NCBI RefSeq assembly: GCF_000023105.1
Contig: NC_012669.1
Span: forward strand, 2,481,025-2,545,024
Length of the DNA: 64,000 bases
Source of the DNA: Beutenbergia cavernae DSM 12333
GTDB taxonomy: Bacteria; Actinomycetota; Actinomycetes; Actinomycetales; Beutenbergiaceae
Reading direction: 5' to 3'
The notes under the pieces are model-generated. The model was not told the origin of the DNA. It saw only the letters and a list, made by a program, of their open reading frames with translations, and searched no databases. Both the position numbers and the translations under genes were made by a program. This document shows, in pieces, positions 40,532 through 51,094 of this stretch. Numbering within the stretch: the stretch's first letter is position 1; every line of letters begins with the position of its first letter.

Positions 40532-40594
40532 GCCTCGACCGTGTCATCGGGGTCCAGATCCGGCGAGTGAGGACCCTCATGACACGGTCGGGGT
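40532..40594. terminator. long imperfect hairpin between the inserted gene and mpa
   Basis: CGACCGTGTCAT (40536-40547) pairs perfectly with ATGACACGGTCG (40579-40590). Inside, after one mismatch and one wobble pair, GGGTCC pairs with GGACCC (40550-40555, 40571-40576), with a 15-base loop. Four further pairs, two of them wobble, extend the base. The total is about 23 pairs. It lies between converging stops, so a bidirectional terminator is the simplest reading. Confidence 0.7.
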
Positions 40595-40626
40595 GCGAGC
40601 CGCCGCGCGCCGCTCGAGGCCAGCGA

Positions 40627-42309
40627 CTAGAGGTACTGCCCCGGCGTCGCGACGTTCTCGACCGCCCGCGCCACCGAGCCCACGGTCTCGCCCGACTTCT
40701 TCTGGACGATCGTCCGGATGAAGACGATGCGCTCGCCCTTCTTGCCGGAGATCCGCGCCCAGTCGTCCGGGTTCGTGGTGTTGGGCAGGTCCTCGTTCTC
40801 CTTGAACTCCGTGACGCACGCCTCGAGCACGTGGTCGACCCGGATGCCGCGCCTGCCGCCGGCGAGCAGGTCCTTGATCGCGTGCTTCTTGGCCCGGTCG
40901 ACGATGTTCTGGATCATCGCGCCGGAGTTGAAGTCCTTGAAGTACAGGACCTCCTTGTCCCCGGACGCATAGGTCACCTCGAGGAACTCGTTCTCGGGCG
41001 CCGTCGAGTACATGCGCCCGACGGCGCGGTCGATCATCGCGGCGACGGTCGTGGCCGCGTCGTTCCCGTACTCCGCGAGGTCGTCCGGGTGGATCGGCAG
41101 GTCGGCCACGAGGTACTTGGAGAAGATGTCGCGCGCCGCCTCGGCGTCGGGCCGCTCGACCTTGATCTTCACGTCGAGGCGCCCGGGCCGCAGGATGGCC
41201 GGGTCGATCATGTCCTCGCGGTTCGAGGCGCCGATGACGATCACGTTGTCGAGCCGTTCGACGCCGTCGATCTCGGCGAGCAGCTGCGGCACGATCGTCG
41301 TCTCGACGTCGCTGGACACGCCGGTGCCGCGGGTGCGGAACAGCGACTCCATCTCGTCGAAGAAGACGACGACGGGGATCCCCTGCGAGGCCCGTTCGCG
41401 GGCTCGCGCGAAGATCAGCCGGATGTGCCGCTCCGTCTCGCCGACGAACTTGTTGAGCAGCTCGGGGCCCTTGACGTTGAGGAAGTAGCTGCGCGCCGCG
41501 CCGTCCGGCAGCTCCGCGGGCTCGCCGTCGGCGTCCCGCCGTGCGGCGGTGTGCGCCAGCGACGTCGCGACCGCCTTCGCGATGAGCGTCTTGCCGCACC
41601 CGGGCGGCCCGTACAGCAGCAGGCCCTTCGGCGGCTTCAGGCCGTGCTCGCGGAACAGGTCGGGGTGCAGGAAGGGCAGCTCGACGGCGTCCCGGATCGC
41701 CTCGATCTGCGAGGAGAGGCCGCCGATGTCGGCGTACGCGACGTCGGGCACCTCCTCGAGCACGAGGTCCTCGACCTCGGAGCGCGGGATCCGCTCGAAC
41801 ACGAACCCGGTGCGGGGCTCGATGGTCAGCGCGTCGCCGACCCGGACGTTCTCACCGATGAGCCGGCCCGCGAGGCGCACGACGCGCTCCTCGTCGGCGC
41901 GGCCGACCACGAGCGCGCGGTCCGACCCGATGAGCTCCTTGACGGTGACGACCTCGCCGACCGGCTCGTACCCTCCGGCGGCCACGACCGTCATCGCCTC
42001 GTTGAGCTGGACCTCCTGGCCCGGACGCAGGCTCGCCAGCGGCACGCTGGGCGCGACACCGAGCCTGAGCTTGCGGCCGGCCGAGTACACGTCGGCCGTG
42101 CCGTCGGCGTGCGCGGCCGCGAAGTAGGCGTAGCTGCCCGGCGGCTTCGAGACCTCCTCGAGCTGCGCCTTCATCTCGACGAGCTGCGCGCGAGCGGCGG
42201 TCAGCGCCGCCGTCAGCCGCTCGTTCTTCTCCGCGAGCGAGGTGGCCTGCCGTGCCAGGTCGCGGTCCGCCGTGTCAGGCGGCCGGCGATCGTCGTGCTG
42301 CTGGCTCAT
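40627..42309 (-). CDS. mpa: proteasome-associated AAA ATPase (Mpa/ARC)
   Basis: A 560-residue ring ATPase that binds Pup, unfolds tagged proteins and threads them into the 20S core. An N-terminal coiled coil (about 15-55) captures Pup; two OB-type beta domains follow, then an AAA domain with Walker A GPPGCGKT, Walker [12 protein letters not shown] and [18 protein letters not shown]. The C-terminus ends GQYL, the motif that docks on the alpha ring. AGGAGGAG precedes ATG 42309. It is separated from dop by the inserted gene at 39974-40462. Confidence 0.96.
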   Translation of the reverse strand: MSQQHDDRRPPDTADRDLARQATSLAEKNERLTAALTAARAQLVEMKAQLEEVSKPPGSYAYFAAAHADGTADVYSAGRKLRLGVAPSVPLASLRPGQEVQLNEAMTVVAAGGYEPVGEVVTVKELIGSDRALVVGRADEERVVRLAGRLIGENVRVGDALTIEPRTGFVFERIPRSEVEDLVLEEVPDVAYADIGGLSSQIEAIRDAVELPFLHPDLFREHGLKPPKGLLLYGPPGCGKTLIAKAVATSLAHTAARRDADGEPAELPDGAARSYFLNVKGPELLNKFVGETERHIRLIFARARERASQGIPVVVFFDEMESLFRTRGTGVSSDVETTIVPQLLAEIDGVERLDNVIVIGASNREDMIDPAILRPGRLDVKIKVERPDAEAARDIFSKYLVADLPIHPDDLAEYGNDAATTVAAMIDRAVGRMYSTAPENEFLEVTYASGDKEVLYFKDFNSGAMIQNIVDRAKKHAIKDLLAGGRRGIRVDHVLEACVTEFKENEDLPNTTNPDDWARISGKKGERIVFIRTIVQKKSGETVGSVARAVENVATPGQYL

Positions 42310-42397
42310 CGACTCCTCCTGAGGCCGGGGTCTCCAGCGTAAGCCGGTCGGGCGATGCCGCTCGCGCGGGTCTCAGCCCGTGGCGGCGTCGCCCGCC

Positions 42398-44557
<2,160 letters not shown>

Positions 44558-44561
<4 letters not shown>

Positions 44562-45322
44562 GGCCGGGCGGGATCGACGGCGGCGCGGGGTTCCGGGCCG
44601 ACGGTGTCGATGACCTCGCCCGCGGCGACCCTCGCGAGGAGCGCCGGGCCGACGCCGTCGAGCGTGGCGAGCCGGCTCCGGCCGGGAGCCGCCGGCACCG
44701 CCACCTGCATCGGGACCGCGATGGTCCGGGCGCCGGCCGCCTCCGCCGACGCGACGCCGGGCACCGAGTCCTCGACGGCCACGGTGTCGGCCACGTCGAC
44801 GCCCAGCAGGCGCGCGGCCGTGAGGTACGGCTCGGGGTGCGGCTTGCCGTGCGTGACGACGTCGCCCGTCACCACCGCGTCGAACGTGCCGTCCGGCAGG
44901 GCCGCCAGGACGACGTCGGCGAGCTCTCGGTAGGACATGGTCACCAGGGCCATGGGCACGCCGGCGGCCCGCAGCTCGGCGAGCAGCTCGCGGGCGCCGG
45001 GACGCCACGGCGCGCCCTCGTCGCGGACCCGGCCGACGACCCGCTCGAGCAGCGTCGTCACGATCTCCTCGTCGGTCCCGACCACGCCGCCCTTGCTGCG
45101 CAGCACGGCCGCGGACTCGACGAGCGGCTGCCCGACGATCGCGACGGCGTCCTCGTGCGTCCAGGTGCCGCCCGCCGCCGCCACCAGCTCGAACTCGGCG
45201 GACATCCAGTACGGCTCGGTGTCCACGAGCGTGCCGTCCATGTCCCACAGCACGGCCGCGGGCAGGGGCCGAGCCTCGGCGTCGGCGGCGTTCGGGAGCA
45301 CGGCGGGTAGCGTCGGATTCAG
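44558..45322 (-). CDS. HAD-family hydrolase (beta-phosphoglucomutase/phosphatase-like)
   Basis: A 254-residue cytoplasmic HAD enzyme. Motif I is LWDMDGTLVDTEP with the nucleophile Asp, motif II is VTMSYREL, and motifs III/IV are GKPHPEPYL and AVEDSVPGV. It dephosphorylates or isomerises a small phosphorylated metabolite; which one is not clear. The start is uncertain. A CTG at 45322 has GAGGAG at ideal spacing, while the first ATG/GTG option with any support is GTG 45301, without a ribosome binding site. I prefer CTG. The stop overlaps the M50 gene. Confidence 0.85.
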
Positions 45323-45374
45323 GGGGTGTCTCCTCGCGTGGCGCGCGCCTCGTGGCGCGGGACGGCCAGCATCC

Positions 45375-45380
45375 AGGGTA
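45375..45380 (-). promoter_or_regulatory. -10 element (TACCCT) of the HAD-M50 unit
   Basis: TACCCT would start mRNA near 45368 and leave a 45-base leader ending in GAGGAG before CTG 45322. It excludes a start codon further upstream. Confidence 0.4.
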
Positions 45381-45437
45381 CCGGGCCGGCGAGCCTCGGC
45401 CACGACGCCACCGGAGGGTCGGGGCGGGGTGTGCGCC

Positions 45438-45443
45438 TAGGGT
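45438..45443 (+). promoter_or_regulatory. -10 element (TAGGGT) of the PAC2 gene
   Basis: TAGGGT followed by six bases and GTG, no ribosome binding site: leaderless type. Confidence 0.55.
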
Positions 45444-45449
45444 AGAGCC

Positions 45450-46301
45450 GTGGACATCGAGAACGAGGAGCACCCCGCGCTCCTTCTCGCAGCCTTCGAG
45501 GGCTGGAACGACGCCGGCAGCGCGGCGAGCGAGGCCGTGAGCGGCATCGCCACCGCGTGGGAGGCGCGCACCACCCACGAGCTCGATCCCGAGGACTACT
45601 ACGACTTCCAGGTGAATCGCCCGGTCATCTCCGTGGAGGGGCCGGGCGCGCGCGGGCTGACGTGGCCGCGCACGAGCGTCTCCGTGGCGACGAGCCCGTC
45701 CGCGGGTCGCACCGTCGTCTTCGTGCAGGGCGTGGAACCGTCGATGCGCTGGCGGTCGTACTCCGAGGAGATCCTCGACGTCGCTCAGCGGCTCGGCGTC
45801 GGCACGGTCATCTGCGTCGGTGCGCTGCTCGCGGACGTGCCGCACACGCGCCCGATCCCGGTCCAGACGACGTCCGAGGACGCCCGGGTCCAGGCCCTGC
45901 TCGGCGTCGAGGGCAGCGACTACGAGGGCCCGGTCGGGATCGTCGGCGTGCTCGCGCACGAGGCGCAGCGCCGCGGCCTGCACGCGATGTCGCTGTGGGC
46001 GGCCGTGCCCCACTACGTCTCGCAGCCGCCGTCGCCGAAGGCGACCCTCGCGCTCCTCACGAGCCTCGAGGAGCTGGTCGGGGAGCCGGTCCCGCTGGGG
46101 GATCTCGCCGAGGACTCGCGGGCGTGGCAGCGCGGCGTCGACCAGCTCGCGGAGGAGGACCCCGAGATCGCCGAGTACGTGCGCCAGCTCGAGGAGGCGA
46201 AGGACACGGCCGAGCTGCCCGAGGCCAGCGGTGAGGCGATCGCCCGCGAGTTCGAGCGCTACCTGCGCCGCCGGGACACGGGCGGCTCCGCCGGCCGCTG
46301 A
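45450..46301 (+). CDS. PAC2 family protein
   Basis: A 283-residue protein of the PAC2 (proteasome assembly chaperone 2-like) family, common in actinobacteria near the proteasome genes. Typical stretches are AAFEGWNDAGSAASEAV at the start, PVQTTSEDARVQ, and SLWAAVPHYVSQPPSPKATLALL. The C-terminus is a charged helix. Bacterial function is not settled; a link to proteasome assembly is suggested by homology and by this location but is unproven. GTG start follows a leaderless-type -10 element. Confidence 0.9.
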   Translation: MDIENEEHPALLLAAFEGWNDAGSAASEAVSGIATAWEARTTHELDPEDYYDFQVNRPVISVEGPGARGLTWPRTSVSVATSPSAGRTVVFVQGVEPSMRWRSYSEEILDVAQRLGVGTVICVGALLADVPHTRPIPVQTTSEDARVQALLGVEGSDYEGPVGIVGVLAHEAQRRGLHAMSLWAAVPHYVSQPPSPKATLALLTSLEELVGEPVPLGDLAEDSRAWQRGVDQLAEEDPEIAEYVRQLEEAKDTAELPEASGEAIAREFERYLRRRDTGGSAGR

Positions 46302-46329
46302 GAAGCCGCCCTCGCCGTCCCGTCGACGG

Positions 46330-47592
46330 TCAGAGAGCCACGCCGAGCAGGGCGTCCACGGCTCGCGCGACCGTCGCCCCGGCGGCGGCGTCGTCGCCCG
46401 ACCCGGCGATCGCCGCAGCGGCCCAGTCGTCGACGACGGCGACGGCGCCGGGTGCGTCGAGATCGTTCGCCAGGGCGGCGCGGACGCCCGCCACGACGTC
46501 GGCGCCGCTCGGTCCGGACCCCTGGGCGAGAGCCGCCCGCCACGTCGCCAGCCGCTCCTCAGCGAGGCCGAGCGCGCCCGCCTCGTACTCCCAGTCCTCG
46601 GCGTAGTGGTGGGCGAGGATCACGAGGCGCACCGCCATCGGGTCGACGCCCGACGCGACGAGCTCGCTGACGAACACGAGGTTCCCGCGCGACTTGCTCA
46701 TCTTGTGGCCCTGGTACGCCACCATGCCGCCGTGCACGTGGGCTCGGGCGGGGTGCGCCGTCGCCGTCAGCACCCGCAGGTGGCTCTCGCTCATCTCGTG
46801 GTGCGGGAACTCGAGGTCGGTCCCGCCGCCCTGCACGTCGAACGGCACGCCCAGGAACCGGGCCGCGATCGTCGCGCACTCGATGTGCCACCCCGGGCGA
46901 CCCCGGCCGAGCGACTCCCCCGGCCAGCTGGGCTCCTCCTCGCGCTCGACACGCCACAGCAGGGGGTCGAGCGGCGCCTGCTTGCCGAGTCGGTCGGGGT
47001 CGCCGCCCCGCTCCCCGAACAGCTCGAGCATCTCGGCCTCGTCGAGGCTGCCCAGCGAGCCGAACCGCGGGTCGGCCGACAGCGCGGCGTAGACGTCGCC
47101 GTCACCGGCGCCGTCGGCGGCCGCACCCACCCGGTAGGCGGCCCGGTCCGCGAGCATCCGCTCGACCGCGCGCACGACGTCGGGCACCGACTCGACGGCG
47201 CCGATGTAGTGCTCGGGCGCCACGACCCGGAGCGCGACCATGTCGTGGTGGAACAGCTCGATCTGGTCGGCGGCGAGCTGCCGCCAGTCCACGCCCGTGG
47301 CCGCGGCGCGCTCGAGCAGCGGGTCGTCCACGTCGGTCACGTTCTGCACGTACGTGACGGCGAGCCCCGCGTCCCGCCACGCCCGCACCAGCAGGTCGAA
47401 GGACACGTAGGTGTTCGCGTGCCCCAGGTGCGTCGAGTCGTACGGCGTGATGCCGCACACGTACATCGACGCACGGCCGTCGTGGCCCGCCGGTGTCAGC
47501 TCGCCGGTCGCCGTGTCACGGACCCGGACCTCCCGCGGACACTCGCCCGGGTCGTCGAGGGAGGGGACGTCGGGTGAGGACCAGGCAAGCAC
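46330..47592 (-). CDS. mshC: cysteine--1D-myo-inosityl glucosaminide ligase (mycothiol synthesis)
   Basis: A 420-residue class I aminoacyl-tRNA-synthetase-like enzyme that joins cysteine to GlcN-inositol using ATP, the third step to mycothiol. The HIGH-type motif is STHLGHANTY and the KMSKS motif is KMSKSRGNL; a CysRS-like zinc site includes CGITPYD and GGGTDLEFPHHEMSE. It starts MLAWSSPDVP, as MshC proteins do. GTG 47592 lies six bases after TAGGCT. The gene explains the presence of mycothiol-dependent-type enzymes elsewhere in the window. Confidence 0.95.
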   Translation of the reverse strand: MLAWSSPDVPSLDDPGECPREVRVRDTATGELTPAGHDGRASMYVCGITPYDSTHLGHANTYVSFDLLVRAWRDAGLAVTYVQNVTDVDDPLLERAAATGVDWRQLAADQIELFHHDMVALRVVAPEHYIGAVESVPDVVRAVERMLADRAAYRVGAAADGAGDGDVYAALSADPRFGSLGSLDEAEMLELFGERGGDPDRLGKQAPLDPLLWRVEREEEPSWPGESLGRGRPGWHIECATIAARFLGVPFDVQGGGTDLEFPHHEMSESHLRVLTATAHPARAHVHGGMVAYQGHKMSKSRGNLVFVSELVASGVDPMAVRLVILAHHYAEDWEYEAGALGLAEERLATWRAALAQGSGPSGADVVAGVRAALANDLDAPGAVAVVDDWAAAAIAGSGDDAAAGATVARAVDALLGVAL

Positions 47593-47598
47593 CTGCGC

Positions 47599-47604
47599 AG
47601 CCTA
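47599..47604 (-). promoter_or_regulatory. -10 element (TAGGCT) of mshC
   Basis: TAGGCT, then six bases, then the GTG of mshC, within a 21-base divergent gap to the CorA gene. Confidence 0.55.
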
Positions 47605-47613
47605 GCGAGCAGA

Positions 47614-48603
47614 ATGCCGAGCATGAGACACGCGTTCGCGCTGACGCCCGGGGGCGTCGACGCCGTCGACGGCGACGACTCCGCCGTGCCCGGCAACGGC
47701 GGCGCCGGCCGCTGGACCACCCTCGTCCTCCCGTCGGACCCGGAGCTGGCCCCGCGTGAGCTCACCGCCGCGCTCGAGGACGCCGGCCTCCCGGACGCCG
47801 CCGATCTCGCCGCACGGACGCTGGATCCGCGTCAGCACGCGACGTCCGGGACGAGCGACGTCATCGTCCTGCACGTCCCGATGCTGACGTACGACTCGAG
47901 TCACGACGAGATCCGCGCCGAGAAGGTCGTGGTGATCTGCTCGCGGGACGCCGTCGTGACGGCGAGCCGGTCCGCGGCGATCCTCGACGACGTCGTCGAC
48001 CAGGTGTGTGACGCGCCGGCTCCGAACGGTGCGGGACCGTACTGGGTGCTGCGGCACGTCCTCGCGATCGCCGCTGACACCGCCTCGGGCGCCGAGGAGG
48101 ACGTGGACGCCCGGACGGCGGCGCTCGAGCGGCTCGTGTTCTCCCAGGAGCACGCCGACCCGGTGGCGGCGCTCTACCGCGTCAAACGGGCGATCGCCAC
48201 CGCGCGTCGATCGCTGGACCCCCTCGTCACCCGGATCGAGCTCGTGGTGGACGACGAGGACCTGGTCGATCGACTCCCCGAGGGTGCCGAACAGGGGCTG
48301 CGCCGCCTCGGCGCCGCCCTCGACCGCGTCAACCGCGCCCTCGAGAGCGACGACCGCCTGCTCGGCGACATGCTCACCGCGCACCTCACGCTGGTCCAGG
48401 TGCAGCAGAACGAGGACATGCGGAAGATCTCCGCGTACGCCGCGCTCATCACCGTGCCGACGCTCATCGCCGGCATCTACGGCATGAACTTCGACCACAT
48501 GCCGGAGCTGACGTGGACCTTCGGCTACCCGCTCGCCGTCGCCCTCATGGTCGCCGTCGTGCTCGGACTGCGCCGCTGGTTCCGGCGGTCCGGCTGGCTC
48601 TAG
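47614..48603 (+). CDS. CorA-family magnesium transporter
   Basis: A 329-residue inner-membrane ion channel. A long N-terminal cytoplasmic domain of about 265 residues leads to two C-terminal helices; the pore signature GMN is seen in AGIYGMNFDHMPEL, followed by FGYPLAVALMVAVV. The end is basic (RRWFRRSGWL), as in CorA. Magnesium is the usual substrate, cobalt or nickel also possible. The ATG at 47614 or 47623 could be used; no ribosome binding site separates them. It diverges from mshC and ends three bases before the uppP stop. Confidence 0.9.
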   Translation: MPSMRHAFALTPGGVDAVDGDDSAVPGNGGAGRWTTLVLPSDPELAPRELTAALEDAGLPDAADLAARTLDPRQHATSGTSDVIVLHVPMLTYDSSHDEIRAEKVVVICSRDAVVTASRSAAILDDVVDQVCDAPAPNGAGPYWVLRHVLAIAADTASGAEEDVDARTAALERLVFSQEHADPVAALYRVKRAIATARRSLDPLVTRIELVVDDEDLVDRLPEGAEQGLRRLGAALDRVNRALESDDRLLGDMLTAHLTLVQVQQNEDMRKISAYAALITVPTLIAGIYGMNFDHMPELTWTFGYPLAVALMVAVVLGLRRWFRRSGWL

Positions 48604-48606
48604 GCG

Positions 48607-49479
48607 TCAGGAGATCGGCTCGAGGACCCCTGTCGCGAGCAGCACGAGGACCAGCGCCGCGAGCGCGAACCGGTAGACCACGAACACGCCGTAGCCCCGG
48701 GTCGTCACGTAGCGCAGGAACCAGACGATCACCGCGAAGCCGACGACGAACGCGACGGCCGTCGCGAGCACGATCGATCCCACGCCCACGGCCACCCCGC
48801 CCTGCTCGTGCCCGGCGGCGGCGCGGACCGCCTCGTACACACCGGAACCCAGCACCGCCGGGATCGCCAGCAGGAACGAGTACCGGGCCGCGGCCTCACG
48901 CGTGTAGCCCATCGCGAGCCCGGCGGTGATCGTGCCCCCGGACCGCGAGACGCCGGGGATCAGCGCCATCGCCTGGGCGAGGCCGAACGCCACGCCGTGG
49001 CGGGCCGTCAACCGGTCGAGCTCGCGCTCCTTGCGCCCGTACCGGTCGGCGAGGCCGAGCAGCACGGCGAAGATCACGAGCGTCGCCGCCGTCCACCGCA
49101 GGTCCCGGAGCGCTCCCTCGATCGCCTCGGTGAACAGCACGCCGAGCAGGACGATCGGCACGGAGCCCAGGATGATGAGCCACCCCATCCGCGCGTCCGG
49201 ATCGGGGAGCGAGAACGGGTTGCGCCAACCGCCGTCCGGACGGCGCAGCGCCCGCAGCGAACGCCACCACGCCGCGATGATGCGCGCGATGTCGTGCCGG
49301 AAGTAGACGAGCACCGCGAGCTCGGTCCCGATCTGGATGACGGCGGTGAACATCGCGCCGACGTCCGCCCCGTCCAGCAGGAGCGAGCCGACGATGCGCA
49401 CGTGCGCGCTCGAGGAGATCGGGAGGAACTCGGTGAGCGCCTGCACGAGGCCGAGGACTATCGCTTCCCACCAGGTCAC
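48607..49479 (-). CDS. uppP: undecaprenyl-diphosphatase UppP (BacA)
   Basis: A 290-residue membrane enzyme that recycles undecaprenyl diphosphate to the monophosphate carrier for cell-wall synthesis; it also gives low-level bacitracin resistance. The two family motifs are present: LTEFLPISSSAHV near residue 18 and PGVSRSGGTITAGL in the second half. About eight membrane segments. GTG 49479 lies eight bases after TAGGCT without a ribosome binding site. The neighbouring aldo/keto reductase gene diverges from it. Confidence 0.94.
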   Translation of the reverse strand: MTWWEAIVLGLVQALTEFLPISSSAHVRIVGSLLLDGADVGAMFTAVIQIGTELAVLVYFRHDIARIIAAWWRSLRALRRPDGGWRNPFSLPDPDARMGWLIILGSVPIVLLGVLFTEAIEGALRDLRWTAATLVIFAVLLGLADRYGRKERELDRLTARHGVAFGLAQAMALIPGVSRSGGTITAGLAMGYTREAAARYSFLLAIPAVLGSGVYEAVRAAAGHEQGGVAVGVGSIVLATAVAFVVGFAVIVWFLRYVTTRGYGVFVVYRFALAALVLVLLATGVLEPIS

Positions 49480-49487
49480 GGTCGACC

Positions 49488-49493
49488 AGCCTA
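49488..49493 (-). promoter_or_regulatory. -10 element (TAGGCT) of uppP
   Basis: TAGGCT eight bases before GTG; leaderless type. It lies 15 bases from the divergent element of the aldo/keto reductase gene. Confidence 0.5.
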
Positions 49494-49508
49494 AGCGCGC
49501 CCGGGCGA

Positions 49509-49514
49509 TAACCT
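49509..49514 (+). promoter_or_regulatory. -10 element (TAACCT) of the aldo/keto reductase gene
   Basis: TAACCT seven bases before ATG; leaderless type. The 42-base intergenic space must hold both divergent promoters, so they may compete. Confidence 0.5.
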
Positions 49515-49521
49515 GCCGCAC

Positions 49522-50487
49522 ATGCAGCTGCGTCGCCTCGGGTCCTCGGGCCTGCGCACCTCCGCCCTCGGTCTCGGCACGATGACGTGGGGTCGCGACA
49601 CCGACGCGCTGGAGGCCGCCGACTCGCTCCGCGCGTTCGTCGAGGCCGGTGGAACGCTGCTGGACACGGCCGCCTCGTACGGCGACGGCGCCGCCGAGGA
49701 GGTCATCGGCGGACTGCTCCGCGACGTCGTCGCGCGCGACGAGGTCGTGCTGTGCACGAAGGCGGGAGCCCGCCGCGGGCCCGACGGCGTCCGCGTCGAC
49801 GCCGGGCGCGGCGCGCTCCTCGACACGCTCGACGCGTCCCTGCGCCGGCTCGGCACCGACCACGTCGACCTGTGGCTCGTGCAGGCCCCCGACTCCGGCA
49901 CGACGATGGCGGAGACCGTCTCAGCGCTCGACGTCGCCGTCCGGACGGGCCGCACGCGGTACGCGGGACTCGCGAACCATCCGGGCTGGAGCACCGCGCA
50001 CGCCGCCACCCTGGCGGCCGCCGCGGGCGTCCCCCTGGCGGCGGCGCAGGTGGAGTACTCCCTGCTCGAGCGCGGGATCGAGCGGGAGCTCGTGCCCGCC
50101 GCGCACGAGCTCGGGCTGGGCGTCATGGCGTGGTCGCCGCTCGGGCGCGGCGTGCTCACCGGAAAGTACCGACGGTCCGTGCCCGCCGACTCCCGGGCCG
50201 CGTCGCCCCACCTGCGGGGCTTCGTCGAGCCGTATCTGACCGACGACGCACGGTCCGTGGTCGAGGCTCTCGTCACGGCCGCGGACGGCCTCGGGCGTGC
50301 CCCGCTGGAGGTGGCCCTGGCGTGGGTGCGCGACGCTCCCGGGGTGGGCTGCGCCGTCGTCGGCGCCCGGACGACAGCTCAGCTGCGCGGCTCCCTCGCC
50401 GCCGACGACCTCGAGCTGCCCGAGCAGATCCGTGCCGTCCTCGACGAGATCACGGCGCCCGAGCTCGGCTACCCCGAGCGGCGCTGA
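49522..50487 (+). CDS. aldo/keto reductase with altered catalytic tetrad
   Basis: A 321-residue TIM-barrel oxidoreductase that would use NADPH on carbonyl substrates. It starts MQLRRLGSSGLRTSALGLG. Of the catalytic tetrad, Asp48, Tyr53 (DTAASYGDG) and Lys80 (CTKAG) are present, but the expected His reads Gln121 in DLWLVQAPD. The cofactor end has GARTTAQL. The change may alter substrate or reaction, as His replacements do in some members. A full-length normal frame argues against decay. Confidence 0.88.
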   Translation: MQLRRLGSSGLRTSALGLGTMTWGRDTDALEAADSLRAFVEAGGTLLDTAASYGDGAAEEVIGGLLRDVVARDEVVLCTKAGARRGPDGVRVDAGRGALLDTLDASLRRLGTDHVDLWLVQAPDSGTTMAETVSALDVAVRTGRTRYAGLANHPGWSTAHAATLAAAAGVPLAAAQVEYSLLERGIERELVPAAHELGLGVMAWSPLGRGVLTGKYRRSVPADSRAASPHLRGFVEPYLTDDARSVVEALVTAADGLGRAPLEVALAWVRDAPGVGCAVVGARTTAQLRGSLAADDLELPEQIRAVLDEITAPELGYPERR

Positions 50488-50502
50488 GGCGAGCTGGGCC
50501 GG

Positions 50503-50781
50503 TCAGGCCTCGTCGACGTCGTCGAACGACTCGAGGTCGTCGTCGTCCTCGTCCTCGTCGAGGTCGTCGTCCTCGTCGTCGTCCTCGTAGATGTCGAACG
50601 GCGTGTCGACGCCGTAGCTGCGGAAGAGGGCGTCGTCGTACGTGTCGAACGCGTCGGCGAGCGCGGCCTGCGCCGAGAGCACCACCGGCGCGTCCGCGTC
50701 CCGAGCGGCGCGCGCCGCGTCGAGGTGCGCCTCGAAGGCGGCGAACAGACGGTCGAGCGCGGCACGCGGGTCAGTCGCCAT
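50503..50781 (-). CDS. small protein with extremely acidic tail
   Basis: A 92-residue protein. The N-terminal ~60 residues form an Ala-rich helical domain (ALDRLFAAFEAHLDAARA); the last ~30 are almost only Asp and Glu. The DNA of the tail is a GTC/CTC-type trinucleotide run prone to slippage. The ATG at 50781 follows TACGGT by seven bases. Similar proteins occur beside DUF5703 in actinobacteria, to my recollection. Function is unknown. Confidence 0.78.
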   Translation of the reverse strand: MATDPRAALDRLFAAFEAHLDAARAARDADAPVVLSAQAALADAFDTYDDALFRSYGVDTPFDIYEDDDEDDDLDEDEDDDDLESFDDVDEA

Positions 50782-50788
50782 ACCCCGA

Positions 50789-50794
50789 ACCGTA
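50789..50794 (-). promoter_or_regulatory. -10 element (TACGGT) of the acidic protein gene
   Basis: TACGGT seven bases before ATG; leaderless type. Confidence 0.5.
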
Positions 50795-50866
50795 GCGCGG
50801 CATGGGGCACAATGACACGGCAAAAGCAGCGCTCCGGCGCGGCGACGAACACCAGGAGGGAGCCCG

Positions 50867-51076
50867 ATGCCGACGGCGACCGCTCACCGCCCCGCACAGT
50901 ACGAGTTCCGTGTCCTGACCCTGCCGGGGACGGCGAGCCGAGGGTCCGTCCGCCAGATGCTCACCGACGAGGCCGAGTACGGCCGCTGGGAGCTTGCGCG
51001 GACCCGCGTGTACGTCGGCGGGCACCGCCGGGTCTGGTTGCGCCGCAAGGTCGTGAGGGTCACCAGCACTCTCTGA
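50867..51076 (+). CDS. DUF5703 family protein
   Basis: A 69-residue protein that matches the small actinobacterial DUF5703 family: QYEFRVLTLPGTASRGSVRQ, ADEAEYGRWELARTRVY-like DEAEYGRWELARTRVY, and RRVWLRRKVVR. AGGAGGGAG precedes the ATG. It is an all-positive, compact protein with no known function. It converges on the M20 peptidase gene. Confidence 0.9.
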   Translation: MPTATAHRPAQYEFRVLTLPGTASRGSVRQMLTDEAEYGRWELARTRVYVGGHRRVWLRRKVVRVTSTL

Positions 51077-51094
51077 GCTGCGCCGGCCGGTCGC

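Noticed and set aside
50518-50590. Trinucleotide-rich stretch resembling a microsatellite
   Set aside because: It encodes the Asp/Glu tail of the small acidic protein, so it is coding low complexity and not an independent repeat element.
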